Of a DNA stretch of 11,263 bases, positions 5,861-11,263 are shown one piece after another (the first letter of the stretch is position 1; each line of letters opens with the position of its first letter). The DNA is taken from contig JAZUAS010000084.1 of assembly GCA_045638125.1 (NCBI GenBank), forward strand, positions 1 through 11,263, read 5' to 3'. The notes beneath the pieces were generated by a model, which was given only the letters and a program-made list of their open reading frames with translations, did not search any database and was not told the DNA's origin. Both the position numbers and the translations under genes were made by a program. The DNA comes from SVTX01 sp045638125 (GTDB lineage Bacteria; Bacillota; Clostridia; Oscillospirales; CAG-272).

Positions 5861-5892
5861 TGTATAGTAAAAAATCAAGAAAGGAGAGCTTT

Positions 5893-7101
5893 ATGCGAGT
5901 CGTTGGAATCGTTTGCGAATACAACCCTTTTCACACGGGGCACGCGCGGCAGATAGAAATTCTGCGGGGTTGTGGCGCAGAGGTGATAATCTGCGCTATG
6001 AGCGGCAATTTTTCACAGCGTGGAGAATTGACTATTGCCGACAAATACACTCGCGCAGAGAGTGCGGTCAAGTGCGGCGCAGACATAGTGATTGAGCTTC
6101 CCTTTCCCTATTCATCCCTTTCGGCAGAAGGCTTTTGCCGCGCAGGGGTGCATCTGCTATCAAGTCTCGGATGCGACACGATATCCTTTGGTAGTGAGAG
6201 CGCCGACCTCACTCTGCTCTGTCGTGCGGCGGATGCGGTACTGTCCGAGGATTTCCTAAAAGCTTACACCGAAACGAACAAAGCTCAAGGCTCGGCAAAG
6301 TCCTTTTTCGACCTTTTGACGGCGCATTTGGGCGACGACGTGGCTCTGCTCTCCAACGACATTCTCGCTATCTCCTATATTGCCGCCATCAAGCGGCAGG
6401 GACTCAAAATGGACGTTTTCCCAATCAAGCGCGAGGGCGCGGCATTTAATGAAAGTGCTCTCACGGGCAGTTTCCCCAGTGCTACGGCGGTGCGAAAAAC
6501 GGTAAAAGACTCTCCCGAGGGCTTTGCCGCTCTTCCCGACCGCTATCTTCCTGCGAATGCGCTTGAAACCCTTGTAGCGGCTCAAAAAAGCGGCACTGCA
6601 CCCGTATTTATAGACGAGATAGGCTCGGATATTCTCAGCTTTTTCAAGCTTTTATCCCCCGACGAGATCGTGGCGAGAGCTATCAAAAAGTCAAGCGGCG
6701 GAGATCACGTTGCATGCGACGGCTGCGGAATCGTTGAGCGGCTTTGCAACTGTGCCAAGCTCTCCTCAAGCCTTGACGAGCTTTTGACGAGCGCATACAA
6801 TTCAAGGTACACAGACGCTCGTATAAACCGAGTAATTCTCTTCTCGATGATAGGCGTTTCGGATATTTTCGAGGATTCTCTCCCCGAATTCACCACTCTG
6901 CTCGCGGCGAGCGAAAAAGGCAGAAAACACCTCTCCGAGATAAGAAAAACCGCGTTTTTCCCAACAGTCACAAAGCCAGCCGATGCCCCCGAGGGATGCG
7001 GCACCGACATTTTGCGTCTTTCCGATTCCCTCTATTCTTCGGCTATGCCAAAGGGCGCAAGCTTCGATTATTTTCTAAAAAAACACCCCTATATGGGATG
7101 A
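5893..7101 (+). CDS. tmcAL: tRNA(Met) cytidine acetate ligase TmcAL
   Basis: A 402-residue protein of normal family length (formerly YlbM/DUF795). It opens with the nucleotidyltransferase signature GIVCEYNPFHTGH (5-17), containing the HxGH-type ATP-binding motif. MSGNFSQRGE (36-45), ADKYTRAESAVKCGADIVIE (49-68) and FGSES (99-103) follow, all hallmark segments. TmcAL uses ATP and acetate to make N4-acetylcytidine at wobble position 34 of elongator tRNA-Met, through an acetyl-AMP intermediate. The ATG at 5893 follows GGAG (5883-5886) by 6 nt; an in-frame TTG at 5860 lies inside the -10 box and cannot be the start. It lies near yceD-rpmF, as is common in Firmicutes. No strong terminator is visible after it, only a weak AT-rich inverted repeat (7101-7107 with 7127-7133). 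Confidence 0.95.
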   Translation: MRVVGIVCEYNPFHTGHARQIEILRGCGAEVIICAMSGNFSQRGELTIADKYTRAESAVKCGADIVIELPFPYSSLSAEGFCRAGVHLLSSLGCDTISFGSESADLTLLCRAADAVLSEDFLKAYTETNKAQGSAKSFFDLLTAHLGDDVALLSNDILAISYIAAIKRQGLKMDVFPIKREGAAFNESALTGSFPSATAVRKTVKDSPEGFAALPDRYLPANALETLVAAQKSGTAPVFIDEIGSDILSFFKLLSPDEIVARAIKKSSGGDHVACDGCGIVERLCNCAKLSSSLDELLTSAYNSRYTDARINRVILFSMIGVSDIFEDSLPEFTTLLAASEKGRKHLSEIRKTAFFPTVTKPADAPEGCGTDILRLSDSLYSSAMPKGASFDYFLKKHPYMG

Positions 7102-7137
7102 AATTGTAAATTAAACGAAAATATTAACAATTTGATG

Positions 7138-7166
7138 TTGACTTAGGTGTAATTGTATGTTATAAT
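7138..7166 (+). promoter_or_regulatory. Sigma-A promoter of the 96-residue gene
   Basis: TTGACT (7138-7143) and TATAAT (7161-7166) with a 17-bp spacer and an extended -10 TG (7158-7159). A short 7-bp hairpin (7191-7197 with 7202-7208) sits in the 5' untranslated region just before the ribosome site. Confidence 0.88.
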
Positions 7167-7220
7167 TTATCATTGATAATTTGTGAAAGGATTTCGATTC
7201 TTCGAAATAGGTGATATATA

Positions 7221-7511
7221 ATGGCAGATAATCGTCAGCAGGTTAAGGGCGACGTGCTCTACTATAAGGACAGACCCCTTGTTAGAGAAAAGGACACCAT
7301 TTGCTACGGTGATTTCTCCGAAAGATGCGTTCTCATATTTGAGATCATGTCCTACGTTGAGAAAGAGGGCGCAAGAGTACCCGGTAAGATTTTGATTCAG
7401 ATTCTTGAATCCGAAAGCGGAAAGATACTTAAGCAGGCAGATAAGGAAGGCATGTACGATGCTTTCACCTACGGTATCTTCTGGTACGAAAAGCTCCTTA
7501 CAGAAAACTAA
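7221..7511 (+). CDS. Small conserved-looking protein of unknown function
   Basis: I do not recognise this 96-residue protein. It is soluble, with no signal peptide or membrane segment and mixed charge. It has a central helix-like stretch (RCVLIFEIMSYVEKEGARV, about 35-53), a strand-rich KILIQILESESGKIL (57-71), and an aromatic C-terminus (YDAFTYGIFWYEKLL). It is very likely a real gene: it has an extended -10 promoter, AGGTGA 6 nt before the ATG, biased codon use like well-expressed genes, and a strong terminator 24 bp after its stop. It forms a single-gene unit after tmcAL and converges with the GNAT gene. No function can be assigned from context. Confidence 0.85.
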   Translation: MADNRQQVKGDVLYYKDRPLVREKDTICYGDFSERCVLIFEIMSYVEKEGARVPGKILIQILESESGKILKQADKEGMYDAFTYGIFWYEKLLTEN

Positions 7512-7535
7512 TTTCGATACACTTTTACGGTGTAT

Positions 7536-7570
7536 AAAAAATGAGGCAAGCGTCGCTTGCCTCATTTTTT
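7536..7570. terminator. Bidirectional intrinsic terminator
   Basis: An 11-bp perfect stem (7541-7551 with 7555-7565) has a 3-nt loop. It is flanked by five A on the left and five T on the right, so each strand reads hairpin plus T-tract. It serves the 96-residue gene on the plus strand and the SDR-to-GNAT operon on the minus strand, which ends at 7572. Confidence 0.95.
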
Positions 7571-7571
7571 G

Positions 7572-8078
7572 TTATTTAACCTTTGAATAATAGATGCAAT
7601 TATGATTTTTGCCTCTGTACTCGATAACGTCGGTCTTTTGTAGCAATTTCATACCGCATTTTTGCATCACGCGCAAGCTTGCCGCGTTTTCTTCAAACGC
7701 ACCGCATTTGACCTCTCGAAATCCCCTTTCAAAGAGGTAGCCTATCGCGCCGCCCAACGCCTCGGTGCAAAATCCTCGATTTTGATGCTTTGGCGAGACG
7801 ACGTAGCCCATTTCCACGGTGTCACCCTCAATTTCGGTATCGTTCATAAAGCCGATAATTTCGCCGTCGAGGCAGATTGCACCAACGTATCTGCTTTCGT
7901 CCAGCGACAAGCGCATAAAGGCTAAAGACAGCTTTTCTGCGGCTTCAATACTATGTAAATCGGGGATCATGTATGTCTTTTTAATGCTTTCATCGTAAAG
8001 CATTTCAAGCATTTTTTCCCTGTCGCCGTCGCAAAATGGACGAACGGTCAATCTTTCGGTTTCAAACTTAATAGCCAT
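7572..8078 (-). CDS. GNAT family N-acetyltransferase (RimJ/RimL-like)
   Basis: A 168-residue single-domain acetyltransferase of the Acetyltransf_3 type. It opens with FETERLTVRPF (5-15), the usual first strand of this branch. The acetyl-CoA pyrophosphate loop is VSPKHQNRGFCTEAL (94-108; Q-x-x-G form), and the closing helix is NAASLRVMQKCGM (131-143). Family members acetylate protein N-termini, small amines or antibiotics; the substrate cannot be told here. It is the last gene of a four-gene operon. Its ATG shares one base with the asparaginase stop (TGATG), which points to translational coupling; no separate strong ribosome site is needed. Confidence 0.9.
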   Translation of the reverse strand: MAIKFETERLTVRPFCDGDREKMLEMLYDESIKKTYMIPDLHSIEAAEKLSLAFMRLSLDESRYVGAICLDGEIIGFMNDTEIEGDTVEMGYVVSPKHQNRGFCTEALGGAIGYLFERGFREVKCGAFEENAASLRVMQKCGMKLLQKTDVIEYRGKNHNCIYYSKVK

Positions 8079-9064
8079 CAGATAATATCGTTCCCAACGG
8101 GGGTATAGAAAAGACGCGCAAACTCTGCGGCGGTCTTACTCTTGGGAAGCGCCCACATAACCTTTGCAACCACGGTTTCGGTAGTCATATCGTATGCCTC
8201 GGGCAACTCGTATTTCTGCTTGATGCGAAGTCCGACTTGATAAACGCCCATATCGCTTCCCTCGTGAGGAACTTGGGTTGTAATAACGATTCGCACGCCT
8301 TTTTCTATAAGCTTTTCTATTTTTTCAACAAATTCGTCGTTGTCGTAGTATGGCAATCCGCCTACACCGAAGCTTTCGATAATAACCGCGTGGTATCGGT
8401 CGGCGATAAAGTCGAAAATATCCGCGCTCATACCGGGAATAAGCTTCACAACGATGACCGATGAATCGATCTCGTCGCAGAAAATCGGCTCGCCTTCTAT
8501 CTTTTCGCGGATATAATATTTAACCGATCCGCGGATAAATCCGATCTCGGGAAAATCTATGCTGGAAAAGGCGTTAAAGCTCTTGGTTCGCGTTTTTCTC
8601 GCTCTGGTAGCGGCTATTATCGTGTCACCAAAGACGATATGTACACCGCAGGCATCATCGTCCGCAGCATACATAAAGGCATCGGTGAGATTCTCGCGAG
8701 CATCGGTGTCACGCTTCTCAATCGGTATCTGCGCGCCCGTCAGTACGATGGGCTTGTGGCTGTTCTGTATCAGATAGTGCAGCATCGCCGCCGCGTACGC
8801 CATAGTGTCTGTGCCGTGGGTGATGACGAAGCCGTCATAGTCGTCATAGACCTTGCGGATATATCTTGCCACCTCGAGCCAATACTCGGGGCGCATATTC
8901 GTACTGTCCAAGTTGTAGAGCTGTACGGTCGAAACTCTGCAAATATTTCTGACCTCGGGAACGTGAGAGAGCAGCTGCTCCGACGCCAGTGCAGGAACAA
9001 GACCGTTTTCACTTTCGGCAGATGCGATAGTTCCGCCTGTTGTTATTAAAAGAATATGTTTCAT
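8078..9064 (-). CDS. ansA: Type I (cytoplasmic) L-asparaginase
   Basis: A 328-residue protein matching the bacterial type I asparaginase family. The first catalytic motif TTGGTIAS (8-15) holds the nucleophilic Thr9; the second, HGTDTM (83-88), holds Thr85-Asp86. RARKTRTKSF (154-163) supplies the lysine of the second triad, probably Lys157. No signal peptide is present, so it should act in the cytosol, hydrolysing asparagine to aspartate and ammonia. AAGGTG lies about 5 nt before the ATG. It sits third in the operon, 8 bp after the 2H phosphoesterase gene and overlapping the GNAT gene by 1 nt. A glutaminase side activity, or a role in Asn-tRNA/amidotransferase-type metabolism, cannot be judged from sequence. 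Confidence 0.94.
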   Translation of the reverse strand: MKHILLITTGGTIASAESENGLVPALASEQLLSHVPEVRNICRVSTVQLYNLDSTNMRPEYWLEVARYIRKVYDDYDGFVITHGTDTMAYAAAMLHYLIQNSHKPIVLTGAQIPIEKRDTDARENLTDAFMYAADDDACGVHIVFGDTIIAATRARKTRTKSFNAFSSIDFPEIGFIRGSVKYYIREKIEGEPIFCDEIDSSVIVVKLIPGMSADIFDFIADRYHAVIIESFGVGGLPYYDNDEFVEKIEKLIEKGVRIVITTQVPHEGSDMGVYQVGLRIKQKYELPEAYDMTTETVVAKVMWALPKSKTAAEFARLFYTPVGNDII

Positions 9065-9072
9065 AAAACACC

Positions 9073-9576
9073 TTAATTTTTAAAATCAATTCTTATTATT
9101 TTTCGGGGAGGAAAGAACTCTCCAAGCTCAATACCTACGATTTCTGTGCTGATAGGCTCTGCAACTTCCTTCAAAATTGCTTTTATCTTTTTCACCTCGT
9201 CTGCTTCGCCGCAGAAAATCGTTGCATGAGGCACCCACTCAAATCCGTTTGCATAATCGCATTCAAAACTTTTGCGAAGATCTAAAAGCTCTTGAGGTAT
9301 ATCAGGCTTCAGAAAATGCACTTTATCTCCAAAGGTCTCACAACTTAAAAGTGATACCTTAAAGCGGTTACTTATTGATGCCACGTACTTTATCTTATCT
9401 ACTATCAAGTCTTGCATATCGATCGGATAGCTACCGAGCGTTAGATGAAACGGGATGCCCATGGTCTGTGTTCCCTCGCCTACCTGCTCGGTGATTTCCG
9501 ACTGTATTTTTGCAAGCTTGTTCTGAGTTTCACTGTCAAAGACCGCCATAACGGTCAAAAATTTTCTTTCCCTCAT
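9073..9576 (-). CDS. 2H phosphoesterase (2'-5' RNA ligase superfamily)
   Basis: A 167-residue protein with the two HxT motifs that define 2H phosphoesterases: HLT at 44-46 (PFHLTLGSY) and HAT at 117-119 (WVPHATIF). Spacing and overall length fit the LigT/ThpR-like family (2'-5' RNA ligase or cyclic phosphodiesterase). Likely substrates are 2',3'-cyclic phosphate ends or 2'-5' linkages of RNA, or small cyclic nucleotides; which one is not decidable. The ATG at 9576 overlaps the SDR stop by one base (TAATG). The frame continues 44 codons upstream, but that stretch is the SDR gene's coding region in another frame. It is the second gene of the operon, between the SDR reductase and ansA. Confidence 0.88.
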   Translation of the reverse strand: MRERKFLTVMAVFDSETQNKLAKIQSEITEQVGEGTQTMGIPFHLTLGSYPIDMQDLIVDKIKYVASISNRFKVSLLSCETFGDKVHFLKPDIPQELLDLRKSFECDYANGFEWVPHATIFCGEADEVKKIKAILKEVAEPISTEIVGIELGEFFPPRKIIRIDFKN

Positions 9577-10292
9577 TAAATTCCAAAACCACCATCTACG
9601 CCGATTATCTGCGCCGTAATATATGATGCCTTTTCGCTTGCAAGGAAGTACACAACCTCTGCAACCTCGGCAGGGTCGCCGATACGGTAAAGAGGTGTCT
9701 GCTCGCAAAGCTCTGCCATTTCCTCGTCATCGTAGCAGGCATTCATATCGGTGTCGATAACGCCCGGCTCAACGCAGTTGACACGAATGCCCGAAGGGCC
9801 AAGCTCCTTGGCAAGCGAGAGGGTCAAGCCTCTCATTCCCGCCTTGCTGGCAGAGTAAGCTGCCTCGCAGGACGCTCCGCACCTGCCCCAAACCGAGCCT
9901 ATATTTATGATAGCGCCGCTCTGCTGTCTGACCATATCACGGGTGGCAAGACGGCTCATATAAAAAGCGCTGGAGAGATTGGTATTCATCACCTTCATCC
10001 AAGCTTCGTCGGTAACGTCGGTAACAAGACCCGAGATGCTGATGCCCGCGTTATTCACAAGCACGTCAACGCCGCCGAGATACTCTACCGCCTTATTATA
10101 CGCCCACTCCGCCTCGTCGAGATCGGAAAGGTCTGCCTTGATGGGATAAGCACCCGTCTCGTCGGCGCAATCCTCTGCCGCATCGTCGTTTGAGCAGTAA
10201 ATAAATGCTACGGCGCACTCGTTTTCCGAGAAAAGCTCAACGCAAGCACGTCCTATGCCGCGAGAACCACCGGTGATAATGACTTTTTTCAT
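9576..10292 (-). CDS. ymfI: SDR family reductase, probable EF-P 5-aminopentanone reductase (YmfI-like); FabG-like fold
   Basis: A 238-residue classical short-chain dehydrogenase. It has the cofactor motif TGGSRGIG (7-14), NNAG (80-83), catalytic Ser133 and the YSASK motif (Tyr146, Lys150). The stretch WGRCGASCEAAYSASK (135-150) and the later GVIDTDMN (177-184) resemble Bacillus YmfI, which reduces the 5-aminopentanone group on EF-P. The GASCE word beside the active site is less usual in fatty-acid FabG. Automatic annotation may call it fabG. No other fatty-acid genes are nearby, whereas YfmF/YfmH are encoded about 8 kb away. The ATG at 10292 follows GGAG by 6 nt; a TTG four codons upstream is in frame but overlaps that site. 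It is the first gene of the operon. Confidence 0.72.
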   Translation of the reverse strand: MKKVIITGGSRGIGRACVELFSENECAVAFIYCSNDDAAEDCADETGAYPIKADLSDLDEAEWAYNKAVEYLGGVDVLVNNAGISISGLVTDVTDEAWMKVMNTNLSSAFYMSRLATRDMVRQQSGAIINIGSVWGRCGASCEAAYSASKAGMRGLTLSLAKELGPSGIRVNCVEPGVIDTDMNACYDDEEMAELCEQTPLYRIGDPAEVAEVVYFLASEKASYITAQIIGVDGGFGI

Positions 10293-10351
10293 ATTTGTCT
10301 CCAATTTTGAAAAATTTAGTAGAATATCGAGATTTTTTGTCCTTGTTTATA

Positions 10352-10380
10352 ATTATATCACTCAAAAAGCTAATTTTCAA
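10352..10380 (-). promoter_or_regulatory. Sigma-A promoter of the SDR-2H-ansA-GNAT operon
   Basis: TTGAAA (10375-10380) and TATAAT (10352-10357) with a 17-bp spacer and an extended -10 TG on the minus strand. It is back-to-back with the rhaA promoter; only 31 bp separate the two -35 boxes. A regulator bound between them could act on both. Confidence 0.85.
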
Positions 10381-10411
10381 TAGAAAATATTAATTATTTT
10401 TATCAAAGCCC

Positions 10412-10459
10412 TTGAAAAATACCAAAATTTGTTGTATAATATAGTTTGGTATATAATGT
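10412..10459 (+). promoter_or_regulatory. Sigma-A promoter of rhaA, sharing a 30-bp block with the mrp promoter
   Basis: TTGAAA (10412-10417) and TATAAT (10435-10440) with a 17-bp spacer. The predicted start is near 10447, leaving a leader of about 60 nt. Bases 10430-10459 match the mrp promoter (2521-2550, minus strand) at 27 of 30 positions. No clear catabolite-repression (cre) site or rhamnose-regulator palindrome was seen. Confidence 0.83.
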
Positions 10460-10508
10460 ATGCCCTAAAATTGTAAAAATAAAAGTACATAATACACAGG
10501 AGGTCATT

Positions 10509-11263
10509 ATGGCAAACGCAAGATACGAGTCCGCTAAGGAGATCTACGCAAAGTACGGTATCGACACCGAGGCGGCTATCGCAGCTCTTTCCGACGTCCG
10601 CATTTCCATGCACTGCTGGCAGGCAGACGACGTTAAGGGATTTGAAGGCACAGGTGAGCTTTCGGGCGGTATTCAGACCACCGGTAACTATCCCGGCGGC
10701 GCAAGATGTCCCGACGAGCTTTTCGCAGACCTTGACAAGGCTCTCTCCCTCATCCCCGGAACTCACAAGATCAACGTTCACGCTAATTACGCAATCGCTG
10801 AGGACGGCGAGGTTATCGACCGTGACACTATCGAGCCCCGTCACTTCAAGAGATGGGTAGAGTTCGCAAAGGCTCACAACTGCGGTCTCGATTTCAACCC
10901 CACCTTCTTCTCTCACCCCAAGGCTTCCGGCCTTACCCTTTCCAGCCCTGATGAAGAGATCAGAGCTTTCTGGATCAAGCACGGTATCGCTTGTATCCGT
11001 ATCTCCGAGTACTTCGCTCGTGAGACCGGTTACCCCTGCGTTATGAACATCTGGACCGGCGACGGTACAAAGGATATCCCCGGCGACAGAATGGGTCCCC
11101 GTCAGAGATACCCCGACTCTATCGACCAGATCATCGGTTGTGGCTACGACAAGAGCCTTGTTTACGTAACCGTTGAGTGCAAGGTATTCGGTATCGGCGT
11201 TGAGGCTTACACCGTAGGTTCTGCTGAGTTCTCTCTTGCATACGCTATGACAAGAGGTATCAC
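10509..11263 (+). CDS. rhaA: L-rhamnose isomerase, N-terminal 251 residues; runs off the window
   Basis: The open frame from ATG 10509 to the window end gives 251 of an expected 420 or so residues. It aligns by eye with E. coli RhaA throughout: SMHCWQADDVKGFE (33-46), LSGGIQTTGNYPG (51-63), LIPGTHKINVHANY (81-94), GLDFNPTFFSHP (126-137), VMNIWTGDG (178-186) and VECKVFGIGVEAYTVGS (222-238). Glu223 probably matches the first metal-binding glutamate. The enzyme converts L-rhamnose to L-rhamnulose in the cytosol, the first step of rhamnose use. AGGAGGT (10498-10504) lies 4 nt before the ATG. Codon choice is strongly biased (AAG, GAC, ATC, TTC, CGT), suggesting high expression. The gene is divergent from the SDR operon; other rha genes, if present, lie beyond the window. 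Confidence 0.95.
   Translation, partial: MANARYESAKEIYAKYGIDTEAAIAALSDVRISMHCWQADDVKGFEGTGELSGGIQTTGNYPGGARCPDELFADLDKALSLIPGTHKINVHANYAIAEDGEVIDRDTIEPRHFKRWVEFAKAHNCGLDFNPTFFSHPKASGLTLSSPDEEIRAFWIKHGIACIRISEYFARETGYPCVMNIWTGDGTKDIPGDRMGPRQRYPDSIDQIIGCGYDKSLVYVTVECKVFGIGVEAYTVGSAEFSLAYAMTRGI

Noticed and set aside
5860..5892. Upstream TTG extension of tmcAL
   Set aside because: The TTG lies in the -10 box and upstream of the predicted transcription start; GGAG points to the ATG at 5893.
9577..9708. 44-residue N-terminal extension of the 2H phosphoesterase
   Set aside because: It reads the SDR coding sequence in another frame and gives an implausible Arg/Cys/Trp-rich segment; the ATG at 9576 is coupled to the SDR stop.
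10377..10982. 201-codon minus-strand open frame opposite rhaA
   Set aside because: It is antisense to a clear RhaA coding region and runs across both divergent promoters.

Overview
The window looks like chromosomal DNA from a gut-type Clostridia (Firmicutes) bacterium, probably an uncultured Oscillospirales/Christensenellales-like lineage. This is inferred from Firmicutes-type neighbourhoods (yfmF/yfmH, yceD-rpmF near tmcAL), strong GGAGG-type ribosome sites, consensus sigma-A promoters, and a collagen-like/BspA leucine-rich-repeat lipoprotein. No plasmid, phage or transposase gene is visible. The exact taxon cannot be read from the sequence alone.

Layout: bases 1-3416 are minus-strand housekeeping genes. 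They are a partial yfmH overlapping yfmF (M16-peptidase-like pair linked to EF-P modification), mrp (Fe-S carrier ATPase), rpmF (ribosomal protein L32) and yceD (DUF177). Next, still on the minus strand, is a 640-residue surface lipoprotein with collagen-like Gly-X-Y repeats and BspA-type LRRs (3628-5550). Its 5' leader (5571-5741) has a consensus promoter, an RNA closed by a perfect 12-bp stem starting at the predicted transcript end, and a strong intrinsic terminator just before the ribosome site. Two mutually exclusive pairings can be drawn in it, which makes it a candidate riboswitch-like attenuator. On the plus strand follow tmcAL (tRNA-Met ac4C34 synthesis) and an unrecognised 96-residue gene with its own promoter and terminator. 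A compact minus-strand operon (10292 down to 7572) encodes a YmfI-like SDR reductase, a 2H phosphoesterase, a type I asparaginase and a GNAT acetyltransferase. The genes overlap by 1 nt or are 8 nt apart. Divergent from it, rhaA (L-rhamnose isomerase) starts at 10509 and runs off the window.

How the genes work together: several genes serve translation. YfmF, YfmH and the YmfI-like SDR are the kinds of proteins linked in Bacillus to 5-aminopentanol modification of EF-P; TmcAL modifies tRNA; L32 is a ribosomal protein; YceD is linked to rRNA. The lipoprotein gene sits between yceD and tmcAL and is the most accessory-looking part. Promoters with 17-bp spacers can be placed in front of nearly every transcription unit. 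The mrp and rhaA promoters share an unusual 30-bp block extending past the -10 box.
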